DNA of 23,527 bases from Willaertia magna (taxonomy: Eukaryota; Heterolobosea; Eutetramitea; Acrasida; Naegleriidae), in contig CADWAF010002457.1 in NCBI GenBank assembly GCA_902984215.1, forward strand, positions 1-23,527, written 5' to 3'. The position numbers and the translations under genes are program-made. The notes beneath the pieces are model-generated. The model was not told the DNA's origin. It ran no database searches and was given only the letters and a program-made list of their open reading frames with translations. Below, in pieces: positions 1 to 10,089 of this stretch; position 1 is the first letter of the stretch, and each line of letters begins with the position of its first letter.

Positions 1-1598
1 ATAATTAAGGACTTAATAAAACTATTAGTTATAGATTTTACTACTAATTCTTTTTAAAACAAGTAACATGCTGGTTTCTGGTTTAATAAAAACTAAAAAA
101 AATATTATATAATTCAATAAAATATTTACTAATTTTCAATTCAAAATTTTATAACACGTCTAGTTTTTTTTATATTTAATTATTTATTTTATTATTCTAA
201 TATAATATAAAAAATTTATAATATAAAATTAATAATTACTTCATTTAAATTAATTAAACTAAAATAATTTTTTATTAGTTAACTAAAATTATTTTATAAT
301 AATACTTTATTTAATTTTATGTTTTTTATATTAATTTAAAAATGATATAATTTTTGTTTATTAAATAAATTAATAAATATAATTACTTTAAAGATACTAA
401 TTTTTTATTAATAATTATTTTTAAATTTAATAAATTTAAAAAAAATTAAAAATTATAAAAAATTAAAAAATGTTAAAAATTTAAAATAATTAAAATTATT
501 AGATAAATAATATTATGATTATTTAGAAAATAAATTATTAAAAAATTTAATTAATTTAATCATTTTAAAGATTAATAATAAAATAGTTTTTAAATATTTT
601 AAATATTTAGTAAGTTTAAATTATAATTGTAATGATATAATTATAAAAATAAAAACAAAATAAATTATTATAAAATTATAAATAATTAAGAAATATTAAA
701 ATTTTAAATTGTAATATATGTAATAATTATTTTAAAAATTTAAAAATTTAAAATATATAAATATTAATTTTTATATAAATATAAAAAAAATAATTTAAAA
801 AAATAAAAATTAAGTTTTATTAATTATAAAAATATAATTAAAATTTTTTTAACAAATTTATAATTATAAAAATTATTTATTTATTGAAATACCTAATTTA
901 TAATATAAAAATTATTTATTTAATTCAAAAATTTTAAATATAAATATATTATTTTAAAAATAATATTTTAGAAAAATTTTTGATTAAATTAAAATTTTTA
1001 ATATCAAAAATAAACATTAAATATAAAATATTTTTTATGTAATTGTTATTCAAATTAAATATTAAAAATCTTTTAAAAATAAGATCAAGTTAAATTAATA
1101 AAGAAAAAAATATAAAAAAGAAAAAATATTTAATTTTAATTCAAATTATTTTAAAAAAGACCACAAAAAAAGAAAAAATAATTTAATAAACATAATTATA
1201 AATATTTATTTAAATTAAAAAAAGATACTATTTTATAATATAATATAATTAGTTTAAACTATTAATTATAAATATTAAATATTATATTAAATATAGTTTA
1301 TTTGATAGTATTGAAAAAGTTTATTATAGGAATTTAAAAAAATATTTAATAAATACAAAAAATAATTTTTTTCGTTATAAAAATGGATTTCCATACATGG
1401 TACTGGTATCAATAAATATGGTAATTTAGATTACTAATTTTCACAACATCCAGCTAAACAAAAGGAAAATCAGTTTCACAAATTCAGTCACAAAGCCACT
1501 GTGATTTTAACAACATAAAGATAAGAAGTAAAACAGTATTCAGGCCTCATGATCATTAAATATTGTTTATTTTAATAAATTAAATCGATATCAAGGTG
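1..1598. other. Gene-free, extremely AT-rich intergenic stretch
   Basis: I see no gene here on either strand: stop codons are dense in all frames, and there is no tRNA or rRNA pattern. By hand count, about 65-70 of the 1200 bases from 181 to 1380 are G or C (about 6%). The 60 bases from 721 to 780 contain none. Ordinary intergenic DNA elsewhere in the window has clearly more G+C. Composition rises again from about 1381, and 1381-1598 is probably the 3' flank of the minus-strand membrane-protein gene ending at 1599. The low-GC block could be a centromere-like or replication-related AT island, or simply decayed sequence. The sequence alone does not decide. Confidence 0.7.
855..922. repeat. Imperfect tandem duplication in the AT island
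   Basis: A 29-base segment at 855-883 recurs as a 28-base segment at 895-922, differing by a single one-base indel. The last 19 bases of each (865-883 and 904-922) are identical. The offset of about 40 bp suggests a two-copy tandem duplication. In DNA that is almost only A and T, chance similarity is raised, so this is a modest claim. Confidence 0.45.
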
Positions 1599-3104
1599 TC
1601 ACTCTCTATCCTTGTTGTCCTCCATTTGATAATAAGGAGTGTTTGTATTGTTATTAATATTTGTATTATTTACTCCATTAAAATCAAAAACAACATTTCC
1701 TTCAGGTAAAGTATCAAATATTTCATATTGTGAACCTCCTAGCATTTCATCTCCATAAATTAAATATGCTTTATTATTTGTTATTGTTGTAGGAGAAGTA
1801 ACTACAATTGCACTCTTTCTTTTTTCTCCAATTGATCTTTCAGAAAAACGTTTCTTAATTTCCCCTAATTCTTCATCTTCTTTTTCTATTAATGTAGAAG
1901 ATAAGTGTTGCATTCTCTTTGAATTTCTATCTAACATTCTTTGATGTAAAAAACTCATACTTGTTGGAGTAATGACAAGCCCAAAAGTGACAATTGAAGG
2001 TAAATAAAAGAACAAAATATTTGAAATAACAGTTACAATAGAACTATACATATTTGGACCAGCTGTTTTAATAATTACTTGTTGTATAATTACCATTGTA
2101 ATACGTATAAATGGAACAAAACTTAAATAAAAACCTAAACATAAACTAAAAATAGAAATATAATTTAAATGTTTTAATAAAACACTATTTAAACTTAAAT
2201 TATTACTTTTTAATTTTTTTAATTTAAAACCAAAATAAATAAAACTTATTGGAATTAAAATATCATAAATTAAATTAAAACCTAATAAAAAGAAATATAA
2301 ATTTACTTTATAAATAACAAATAAACTTAAACCAATACAAAAAATAAAAAGATATAAACCAACAATTGTCCAATAAGCTCTTCTAATAATTCTTTCAAAA
2401 TATTTACAATTTTTTAAATTATAAAAATTAAATAAATTATAAACTAATTCAACCCAAAATAAAATTAATAATAAAAATGTTGATTTTACAATAATACTAT
2501 AAAACATATCTATAAAAGTAACCATTGGACAAGTTCTTTTTTGTACTTTTGTAATTACATCAATATAATAAAAACATGTTTTTAAATAAGTTTCATTAAA
2601 AAAATATTGTAAACAAATACTATGTATTGTACTAATAAAAAATGCAATAAAATATTGTAAAGAAAATTGTAATGGTAAATTCCATGAAAAATAAAAAGAA
2701 GATTGTGAATCATAACAACAACAAAATAAATTTCTAAAAAATATTTTTAATTTTTTTCTTAAATTTAATTTTACTGAATTTCTCTTTTTTTTATTAAACT
2801 TTCTTTTATTTAATTGAATAGTTTGAAAAATACAAATAATAAAAAAAATTGTAATTATAACAAATGTTATAATATTTATAATTGGAGGAAAATGATCTAA
2901 AATAGAAGATTCATTTGTTGTTGAATTGTTATTGTCAATAGATGTGTTATAGATATTTAATAATTGATTATTGTTAATTATGGAATGGTAATTATGATGA
3001 ATATCAAAGGATGTGAGAAATGTGGAAAGTATATTGTTGTTGTTGTTATTCTCTGTTAATGTTCGGAAGAAGGATGTAATAGGGATAATTGAAAAAAAAT
3101 GCAT
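1599..3104 (-). CDS. Seven-transmembrane membrane protein, function unknown
   Basis: Single-exon gene for a 501-residue multi-pass membrane protein. I count seven hydrophobic segments, near residues 74-97, 143-168, 196-228, 244-265, 267-293, 312-341 and 353-380. The first 70 residues are asparagine-rich with three N-glycosylation sequons (NTS at 53, NST at 60, NES at 64). A lysine/arginine-rich stretch follows TM1 (about 99-125). The charged, Ser/Thr-rich tail of about 120 residues ends with another Asn/Thr run. The sequons and basic loop favour an outside N-terminus and a cytosolic tail, a receptor-like topology. The FWVEL stretch in TM3 (216-220) faintly recalls the THH1/TOM1/TOM3 7TM family, but I cannot assign a family firmly. 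The gene is head-to-head with the PTPA gene, with 182 bp between start codons. Confidence 0.8.
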   Translation of the reverse strand: MHFFSIIPITSFFRTLTENNNNNNILSTFLTSFDIHHNYHSIINNNQLLNIYNTSIDNNNSTTNESSILDHFPPIINIITFVIITIFFIICIFQTIQLNKRKFNKKKRNSVKLNLRKKLKIFFRNLFCCCYDSQSSFYFSWNLPLQFSLQYFIAFFISTIHSICLQYFFNETYLKTCFYYIDVITKVQKRTCPMVTFIDMFYSIIVKSTFLLLILFWVELVYNLFNFYNLKNCKYFERIIRRAYWTIVGLYLFIFCIGLSLFVIYKVNLYFFLLGFNLIYDILIPISFIYFGFKLKKLKSNNLSLNSVLLKHLNYISIFSLCLGFYLSFVPFIRITMVIIQQVIIKTAGPNMYSSIVTVISNILFFYLPSIVTFGLVITPTSMSFLHQRMLDRNSKRMQHLSSTLIEKEDEELGEIKKRFSERSIGEKRKSAIVVTSPTTITNNKAYLIYGDEMLGGSQYEIFDTLPEGNVVFDFNGVNNTNINNNTNTPYYQMEDNKDRE

Positions 3105-3286
3105 TTTTTTTACCTGTCACTTTTAAACAGCGCATGGATATTTCACTTGTTATTGTAATGAAGTTAGACAATATAATAATTGCCAAATATCATGTTAAAA
3201 TTATAATTAATTTTATTTTTCAAACAATTTTGTTTTTAAAAACATGTTAAAAATTTAAGGCAACCTTGATATTTTAAACGAAATTA

Positions 3287-4642
3287 ATGGACATGCGTTT
3301 GATGCTCTCGAAAGTAAAACCTAAAAAAAGAATGCAAGAATTTACCACTACAACACCATTCGCAAAAATTAAGCCATCTACCATTGTCAATACAAATGAC
3401 AACAAAGAAGAAGAAGAAATTAATAAATCTACAATAATAGATCCCGAAATACCAATTAAAAGAATAAAAACACAACAAGATACTTTTAACTTTAGACAAT
3501 CAAAAGCCTTCTTAATTTTAGATAATTTTATTAAAGAATTAAATGAATCAATTAAATCTAAACCTTTACCAAACTTATCGGAACATGAATCAAAAGCTTC
3601 TCCTATTCTTTTATTTATTTTAAAATTATTAGATGAATTAGAACAATTCTTAGGGGAATTTCCACCAGTTGCAGAAAAGGGTGGTTTTACTTCACGTTTT
3701 GGAAATTTAGCTTATAGAGATTGGTTTGATAAATTATGTAGTGAAAGTGATCGTATGATGGATCAATTACTTGACAAAGCCTTAGAGTTTTCTAAATGTA
3801 ATGTTAACACATCATCAAGTAATAATGTGAAGAACAATGAGAATGCATTACAAGAAGTATTGGACAATTTTAAACATCAAGAAGAGAAGAGTTCTTCATC
3901 TTCTACATCATCATTATTAGATGTACCAAAAGAACCATCTTCTCCAACATCTCCAACTTATTGTTTTTATGAAAAGAAAGAAAGGTGGCATGTGAAGGAA
4001 CTGTCAGCCTATTGGAAAGATGCTTTTGGTAATAGAACAAGGATAGATTATGGTACAGGACATGAAGCTACTTTTTGTGCATGGATGTGTTGTTTAGCAA
4101 GATTAAATATTGTTACTCGTAAAGATTCTTACTACTTAGTTGGACTAGTATTTAAACGTTATCTAGATCTTATGCGTAAAATACAATTACAATATAAATT
4201 AGAACCTGCTGGCTCACATGGTGTTTGGGGTTTAGATGATTATCAATTTTTACCGTTCATTTGGGGAAGTAGCCAATTGATAAATAATCCTGAAGAGATT
4301 ACCCCAAATGATATTCACAATGAGAAAATTATACAAAGTTATTCTGATAAGTATATGTATTTAAGTTGTATTCAATTTATTAATAAGGTTAAAAAAGGTC
4401 CATTTGGTGAACATTCTCCAATTTTAAATGATATCAGTGGTGTTCCAAAATGGTTTAAAGTTAATACTGGATTAATTAAGATGTATTATGATGAAGTTTT
4501 ATTTAAATATGTTGTAATTCAACACTTTTTATTTGGAGCATTATTGCCTTATGAACCTGTAGAACAAAAATATAGTGGAATTAATACTACCGTTAGTGGT
4601 CATTCCACTACTGACCCAACTGTAACTACTTTTAGAAAATAA
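3287..4642 (+). CDS. PTPA: Serine/threonine-protein phosphatase 2A activator (PTPA)
   Basis: Uninterrupted 451-residue protein of the PTPA/Rrd1-Rrd2 family. Family members are peptidyl-prolyl isomerases that bind PP2A-type phosphatases with ATP and help generate the active catalytic subunit. The signature blocks are present and in order: SRFGNLAYRDW (136-146), YWKDAFGNRTRIDYGTGHE (242-260), EPAGSHGVWGLDDYQFLPF (306-324) and GPFGEHSPIL (371-380). The all-helical PTPA fold spans roughly residues 65-425. A Ser/Asn-rich low-complexity insert of about 55 residues (171-225) separates the first block from the rest, and there is a charged N-terminal extension of about 65 residues. A second methionine at residue 3 could also serve as the start. 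The role should be cytosolic and nuclear, in phosphatase biogenesis. Assignment is firm. Confidence 0.97.
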   Translation: MDMRLMLSKVKPKKRMQEFTTTTPFAKIKPSTIVNTNDNKEEEEINKSTIIDPEIPIKRIKTQQDTFNFRQSKAFLILDNFIKELNESIKSKPLPNLSEHESKASPILLFILKLLDELEQFLGEFPPVAEKGGFTSRFGNLAYRDWFDKLCSESDRMMDQLLDKALEFSKCNVNTSSSNNVKNNENALQEVLDNFKHQEEKSSSSSTSSLLDVPKEPSSPTSPTYCFYEKKERWHVKELSAYWKDAFGNRTRIDYGTGHEATFCAWMCCLARLNIVTRKDSYYLVGLVFKRYLDLMRKIQLQYKLEPAGSHGVWGLDDYQFLPFIWGSSQLINNPEEITPNDIHNEKIIQSYSDKYMYLSCIQFINKVKKGPFGEHSPILNDISGVPKWFKVNTGLIKMYYDEVLFKYVVIQHFLFGALLPYEPVEQKYSGINTTVSGHSTTDPTVTTFRK

Positions 4643-4847
4643 TTGTGTATATTATTTAATATATTTAATTAAAAATATTTATTGTAAACTTGGTGAACCT
4701 AAATTATTTCTTTACAAAATTATCATTCTTTAATTTTAAAAAACTAAGTTATTAATATCCACCAAAAAAAAGTAAATCTCCAAAATTATATTTATACGAT
4801 TGTGTATAAATCCAAAAATGAAATCTTAGAAAACAAATTCAAAAGAA

Positions 4848-5659
4848 ATGTTAGAGTTAAAAAACAAGTTTGCGGTAATTACAGGAGCATCTTCTGGCAT
4901 TGGTGAAGGCATTGCAAATCAATTAGGCAGTTTGGGTTGTAATTTAATTTTATTAGCAAGAAATGAAGGAAAATTAAAGGAAATGCAAAAGGCATTACAA
5001 GAGAAAAACAAAGATATTAAAATCTTTCCAGTCCCAACAGATTTAAGCAAGAAAGAATCAGTTGACCAAGCTGTCAATGAAATTAAAAATATTACTAACG
5101 AATTATTTGTTTTGATTAAGTAAGTTTAATAATTGCAATTATTACTAATTGTTAAAATTAGCAATGCTGGAACTTTACCAACAATTGTCTCGAGCAAAAT
5201 TTAGATGATGGAACAAGATTAGTTGAGGCTTGGGAAAAGACATTAAATGTAAACCTTTTAAATTTAATGAGAATTACCAATGGCTTATTACCACTGCTTA
5301 TTCCAAAGCCTAACATTACCAGGGAAGCAAATCCAGCAATTGTTAACATTGCAAGTGTTGCTGGAAGAAAAACACAAAGTAACGCAGCTTGTTATTCAGC
5401 AAGTAAACATGGAGTAGTTGGATTTTCTCATTGTCTTTTTGAAGATGTTAGAGAAAAAGGAATTAAGGTTTCTTGCATTGAACCTGGTTTTGTGAACACT
5501 AAAATGCCAGCAGAAAAATATGAAGGATTACAACAAGACAAAATGATTCAAGTTGATGATGTAGTTGACACTGTAATGTTTATATTAAATTCAAAATCAA
5601 CTGTTTGTCCAGTTGAAATTGTAATCCAGCCACAAGTCAACCCAATGAAACCAAAATAA
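4848..5659 (+). CDS. Short-chain dehydrogenase/reductase copy A, frame interrupted (possible pseudogene)
   Basis: Classical SDR, an NAD(P)-dependent oxidoreductase; substrate unknown. Exon 1 is 4848-5119, the intron 5120-5161 (GTAAGT...TAG, 42 nt) and exon 2 5162-5659. Exon 1 carries the nucleotide-binding TGASSGIGEG (residues 13-22), and the LLAR stretch after strand 2 suggests NADP(H). Splicing creates the conserved NNAG across the junction. The frame then hits TAG at 5202-5204, only 14 codons into exon 2. The rest of the SDR reads well in another frame from about 5186, including IAS, the catalytic YSASK and the IEPG loop. The intact paralogue at 19130-19956 has seven more bases at this point, which explains the shift. 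No alternative AG acceptor I tried restores the frame. Either the gene is broken or the sequence has an indel error. It ends only 40 bp before the next gene. Confidence 0.75.
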
Positions 5660-5699
5660 ATTTTATTTTAAAAAAATTAATTTTTGAAATTTAAAAAAA

Positions 5700-6403
5700 A
5701 TGCAAAGTTTTGAACCAGAAAATACATCGGAATATAAATTAAAGAGCTATTGGGATAAACGTTTCGAAAAAGAAGAAGTATATGATTGGTTAGGTACTTA
5801 TAAACAATGGAAAGAACATTTAGACATACATTTATTAAATAATGTTGATAATAAAAAAAAGGAAGATTTAAAAATTTTAATTATTGGGTGCGGTAATTCA
5901 ACTTTAAGTAATGATTTATATGAAGATGGATATAAAAATATTACAAATATAGATTATTCTGCAACTGTAATTGAAAAAATGAAAGAAAAATATCCATATA
6001 TGAATTGGGTAGAAATGGATGTCACAAATATGGAAAAATTTGAAAACAATTCATTTGATTTTGTTTTAGATAAGGGAACGATGGTATGTTAAATGCTTTT
6101 ATTTATAAAATTTAATAATATTATAAAAATACTTATTAGGATGCATTGGTAGTTGATGCTGGTGATCCATGGGATCCAGAAATTGAAGTTAGAAATATGG
6201 TTTTAAAGATGTGTCAAGAAATTTATAGAATTTTAAAGATTGGTGGGAAATATTTACAAATTAGTTTTCAACAACCACATTTCAGAAAATTATATTTATT
6301 ACCAAAGAAAGATGATCAATTATTAATTAATTGGGAATATTCTTGTAAAGAAGTAGATGGTATTGGATTAGGTTATTTTTTATTTACTTGTAAAAAGAAT
6401 TAA
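5700..6403 (+). CDS. eEF1A lysine methyltransferase-like (EEF1AKMT4/METTL13-type) SAM methyltransferase
   Basis: Two exons, 5700-6083 and 6140-6403, around a 56-nt intron (GTATGT...TAG, the only donor in the window that is not GTAAGT), giving 215 residues. This is a Rossmann-fold SAM-dependent methyltransferase. The N-terminus has the family block SYWDKRFEKE followed by YDWLGTY. SAM-binding motif I is ILIIGCGNS (59-67), with NIDYS (83-87), WVEMDVTN (103-110) and the characteristic FDFVLDKGTMDAL (119-131), which is completed only by splicing. This pattern matches EEF1AKMT4 (the ECE2-associated enzyme) and the N-terminal half of METTL13, which methylate elongation factor eEF1A. Length fits the single-domain EEF1AKMT4 form. 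The family call is firm. The substrate is inferred from homologues. Confidence 0.93.
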
Positions 6404-6546
6404 TATTATTGCATAGTTTATAAAATATATTTACAATAATTTTTTACAATAACCATTTTTAATGTTTTAGTGGAATATGTCCTTTCATGAATAATTCTTA
6501 AATGATTTCTATCAACTTGATGGTATCTTGGTAAAGGAAAAGAAAA

Positions 6547-6559
6547 TTAGGCGCCAAAA
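6547..6559 (-). promoter_or_regulatory. E2F-like site upstream of the F-box gene
   Basis: On the minus strand this reads TTTTGGCGCCTAA, matching the E2F/DP consensus TTTSGCGC and containing the palindrome GGCGCC. It lies 22 bp before the F-box gene's ATG. The identical 13-mer occurs in the other orientation before CCDC40 (10038-10050). A run of six G/C bases is rare in these flanks. Binding is inferred from the consensus only. Confidence 0.45.
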
Positions 6560-6581
6560 CTACAAAATAAGTTGAAATAAA

Positions 6582-9037
6582 ATGAAAAGAAAGGAAACTC
6601 CCCAAAATATTACTGAAGAAGAACAAGAAGGCTTTTGTATTGAAGAAGAAGTAACACAGTGTTTAAAGAAGGCTAAGATGCCAATTATTGAAGATGATTC
6701 CACTTATGCGGATGATATAGCTAATAATTGTATGAAACATTTCATGCAATGCAAAGAGTGGTTGCGGTCAACTGAGAATAATTTTCTCCAAATCAGAAAA
6801 ACAAAAAGAACAGATTTAATATCTAATTTGACTAACTTCAAAAAGGATTTAGAAATGTTTTTGGAACTATGTAACAGTGCCGAACTGTTATTAATTGAAA
6901 ATGACAACCCTCATCTCTCTAAATTAGTAAGTACAACCCAACCAACACCTTTAAAAATTACTCTTTTAAGGAACTACCAGAAGTATTAGCAATTGTATTT
7001 AGTTACTTATCTTTTGAAGATTATATAAAAGTTTATAGAGTTTGTAAATTATGGAATAGAGCATGTGTAGATTTTTCTTATTCCTTATCCTCTTTTGATA
7101 TCACTAACAAAATGAATTTTGAAATGATTGATATGTTTAAAATATATCAAAAGTTTATACTTAATAGAAACCAATACATTAAATCTGTTTCAAATTTAAA
7201 TGGATCCTTAATTGACTATTTCAAAAGACATTCAATTTTATTTCCAAATGCCAATTATAATAGTGAGGGACAAGTGTATTTTGAAATTCCTCCAATTCAC
7301 GACATAAAAGCTGTATTTCAAAGGTCAAGATTAAACGAAGATGACAGCTCATCAACTCTTACATTACATGAACTTATTTCGGATAAGCGTATTCGTGATT
7401 TAAATCAAGATAAGATTAAGAAACTCTCTGTTAACTGCAACTACCTTTTTTTCAAAGAAAAACTTAAACTTAATAATTTGGAAGAGATAAAATTTCATAA
7501 ATTCCCTGGAAATTTCTTTGACCGTGTGGAATGGGGAAGCTCTTGCTCACATTTAATAATTGCTGAAAATGTTAATGATCTCTCAACTTCAGAATTCATT
7601 GAACAAATTACTTCTGTTGCGACAAATGACTTAGGTAATGAATTACTTCCAAACTTAACAAGCTTTACAAGCACTTCCTATCCAATTAAAGACTATGATT
7701 TAGAGGCATTTGTTCCTAAATTAAAACATTTGGAATTAGATACTTGTATTTCTAGAAGTTACAACATTAAGGCACTCAACAATTTAGTTAATGTTGAAAA
7801 ATTATGTATTGCACACAAACTTATTTCGAAACTGGATTTCTCCAAACTTTGTTGTCTAACCGATTTAAAGTAAGTTATTTTTTTGTACAATTTATTCACA
7901 AGTTTGTATTTCAATAGGATTACAGGTAAAAGTAATCAGAACTTCAATATTAGCTTAAACAACTTAAAGATATTACATTTAGAATCTTATGACGACATAA
8001 CTGTTGATTGTCCAAATCTATTGAGTTGCAATTTGACAAAGAGACTTACTTCAAACGTTGTTAGAATAATTTCTAAAAAACTACTACACTTAAAATTGGA
8101 ACGTGACATTAAAGTATTAAGCATTAAAGGACCTTGCGTTCTTCAAAAAGTAGACTTTTTAACCAGAGTTGTTAGTGTAATAGACTTGGAATGTCCTTTA
8201 ATTTATAATTTGAGAATCTCTAACCTTGTAGGACTTTCACAATCAGCATCACTAAGAACTGTTATTCTTAAACAATTAAAAATTTTGAAATTACACCAAG
8301 CAAGCTTCATTCTGTTTGATTATGAAACATCTATTGAACACTTGGAGATTATGGGATGGAGGGATACATTGGAAGTTACAAAAGAATCAATTCAAAATTA
8401 CAGTAAAAACATTAAATCTTTTAAGAAATTATATTTGGAAAATTGCTCCTCTAAAATGGTGGAAATAATTAATGATATTTTTCACCAGTCAGAGAGTTTG
8501 GTGGAGCTAAAAGTTAGAAATGTACCTTATCCAAACCTTAAAGTACTCCATTTAGATGCAATATCTTCTTTGTCAAAGGTGAGAGTTGATTCTTTGGTTA
8601 AATGTCTATCTAAAAGGAATGGCATAGAAGAATTATCCTTAATACTTTCTAAAGACAGCATATTTTACAAACACAATAACAAATTTAGAGTTCCAAAAAA
8701 TTTAATTCACTTTAGAACTTCTGTTACTACTTTTGAAGCCAAAGGCTGTAAAAATTTGAAAAGACTTTTTATTGTAACGCCCCATTGTAATCCCCTCTAT
8801 TTCGACCAGTCAAATAATTTTAAGTCTTTATTGAAATTTGGAAAAAAGAGTAAAAATGTAGAGTATATTAGTATTGGATTAATAGATCCACCAAAGGTAA
8901 AAGAGTTAGTGGACAGGTTTAATAATTTAAAATTGTTACACCTTAAAGGCTCTGTGTTGGAAATTGATGAACTGGAAAAGAATTTCCCAAATATCACCAT
9001 AACCCACTCACGTTCAAATTTTAATAATTTTTTTTAA
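6582..9037 (+). CDS. F-box/leucine-rich repeat protein
   Basis: Three exons (6582-6926, 6971-7869, 7918-9037) with introns of 44 and 48 nt, both GTAAGT...AG, encode a 787-residue protein. Both junctions keep the frame. An acidic N-terminal region (residues 1-115) is followed, right at the start of exon 2, by an F-box of about 35 residues: ELPEVLAIVFSYLSFED, then YRVCKLWNRAC (about 116-146). The remainder to the C-terminus consists of irregular leucine-rich repeats (recurring LKxLxL patterns, e.g. NLKILHLES, LKHLELD, NLKLLHLKG). F-box proteins of this design usually act as substrate receptors of SCF (Skp1-cullin-F-box) ubiquitin ligases, with the LRR binding the target. The target cannot be read from sequence. 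The F-box is visible only when the first intron is removed, so it could be missed by simple translation. An E2F-like site lies 22 bp upstream of the ATG. Confidence 0.88.
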
Positions 9038-9218
9038 TCATTACTTTCGTTATGTTATTTAATTCAACACTTATAAATTTATTTTACACTGTTTTACAAT
9101 TTATTGTCAAAAAGTTCCGAATTTATTTAGTGCTAAAGTTAATCAAAATGCTTGCTAGAAATAACTTTGAGCAAAAGAAATTTAGTCGAGAATTAGAAAA
9201 AAAATAATTCTATCAAAA

Positions 9219-9502
9219 ATGTCTAGAAAAAACCAAAGAACGGATAACTGTTTAAATGGAGTGATGATGGGTGCTGTTTCCGGCTTTTTAGTTGGTGGAG
9301 GCATGGCTGGAATTGTAAGTACTAATTGAATTTATTTTATGGATTTATTTTATTGTAGTCTGTTTTAGGTTATTCATTAGTTCCATCATTAAGAGGACAA
9401 AGAATGCAATTTTTAAGAAATGTTGGTTTAAAGATTGTTTTACAAGGTGGTGGTGCATTTGCTTGTTTCTTAGGTTTTGGTGGTCTTGTTCGTTGTCTAT
9501 AA
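9219..9502 (+). CDS. ROMO1: Romo1/Mgr2 family mitochondrial inner-membrane protein
   Basis: Small gene in two exons, 9219-9314 and 9359-9502, with a 44-nt intron (GTAAGT...TAG). The product is 79 residues, the same length as human Romo1. It has a polar N-terminus with a cysteine (about residue 11), then two hydrophobic, glycine-rich hairpin segments: VMMGAVSGFLVGGGMAGI in exon 1, and ALUMINIUM-free Gly/Phe/Leu-rich sequence ending GFGGLVRC in exon 2. The linking loop contains SLRGQRMQFLRNVG. This Gly-rich two-helix layout with the conserved RG and terminal RC is typical of the Romo1/Mgr2 family. Yeast Mgr2 is a lateral gatekeeper and coupling subunit of the TIM23 inner-membrane translocase. 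Romo1 is the animal counterpart. The ATG has a good AAAA context. Confidence 0.9.
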
Positions 9503-9647
9503 ACTTTCTTTCCTTCCGAATAATTTATTCCTTTCTTTGTTTCTATTTGTTCAATTACTTTCAAGAGGATGAAGCCTCTTCAATTCTTTACGCTAAGAGA
9601 TAACAATAAAATAAAAAACAATTTCTTCAATTTCCGAGATATAAAAA

Positions 9648-9980
9648 ATGTTTTTTTGTCCATACTGCGGGAACATCTTGTTGATTGAAAAAGCAGCCGG
9701 AAGGTCAACAGATTCATTATTTCGTTGGGTTTGTAAAACTTGTCCTTATATCTGTAATATTAGGAATGAAATACATTTTGATATGGATATAGAGAAAAAA
9801 GAAGTTGATGATGTTATAGGAGGAGATGAAAATAATTGGTCAGAAACTGTTGAAACAAAATGTGGTAAATGCGACCATAATAAAGCCTACTTTCAAATGT
9901 TTCAAACTCGTTCAGCAGATGAGCCGATGACCCAATTCTTCAAGTGTTGTAAATGTGGTCATCAATGGAAGGAAGGCTAA
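9648..9980 (+). CDS. POLR3K: DNA-directed RNA polymerase III subunit RPC10 (Rpc11/POLR3K)
   Basis: Single exon, 110 residues, essentially the family length. The protein has two zinc ribbons. The N-terminal one, related to Rpb9, uses C4/C7 and C29/C32. The C-terminal TFIIS-like one uses C72/C75 and C100/C103. Between them is the hallmark QTRSADEPMTQFFKC (about 86-100), whose acidic DE pair (91-92) corresponds to the catalytic hairpin that reaches the polymerase active site. In RNA polymerase III this subunit stimulates cleavage of backtracked transcripts and is needed for termination and reinitiation on tRNA and 5S genes. All zinc ligands and the DE pair are intact, so the gene looks functional. 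Assignment is firm. Confidence 0.97.
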   Translation: MFFCPYCGNILLIEKAAGRSTDSLFRWVCKTCPYICNIRNEIHFDMDIEKKEVDDVIGGDENNWSETVETKCGKCDHNKAYFQMFQTRSADEPMTQFFKCCKCGHQWKEG

Positions 9981-10037
9981 GAAATTAATTCAAATTTTAA
10001 TAATTTAAATTATTCCCAACAAATAAACAATTTCTCA

Positions 10038-10050
10038 TTTTGGCGCCTAA
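10038..10050 (+). promoter_or_regulatory. E2F-like site upstream of CCDC40
   Basis: TTTTGGCGCCTAA, identical to the reverse complement of the site at 6547-6559. It lies 39 bp before the CCDC40 start codon, in an otherwise very AT-rich 109-bp gap after RPC10. It matches the E2F/DP consensus. Use in vivo is inferred. Confidence 0.45.
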
Positions 10051-10089
10051 ATTAATGTTTACAAATAAAACTTAAAAAAAATTGAAACA

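Noticed and set aside
181..1380. Mitochondrial DNA insertion as the source of the AT island
   Set aside because: No rRNA, tRNA or organelle protein pattern is visible, and about 94% A+T exceeds what I would expect of coding organelle DNA.
5120..5204. Alternative splicing that would rescue SDR copy A
   Set aside because: The AGs ending at 5194 and 5204 both lead immediately to stops or the wrong phase, and no other donor is nearby.
9370..9564. Minus-strand 64-codon frame over the Romo1 exon
   Set aside because: The plus strand encodes a family-length Romo1/Mgr2 protein with a proper intron. The reverse frame is a shadow.
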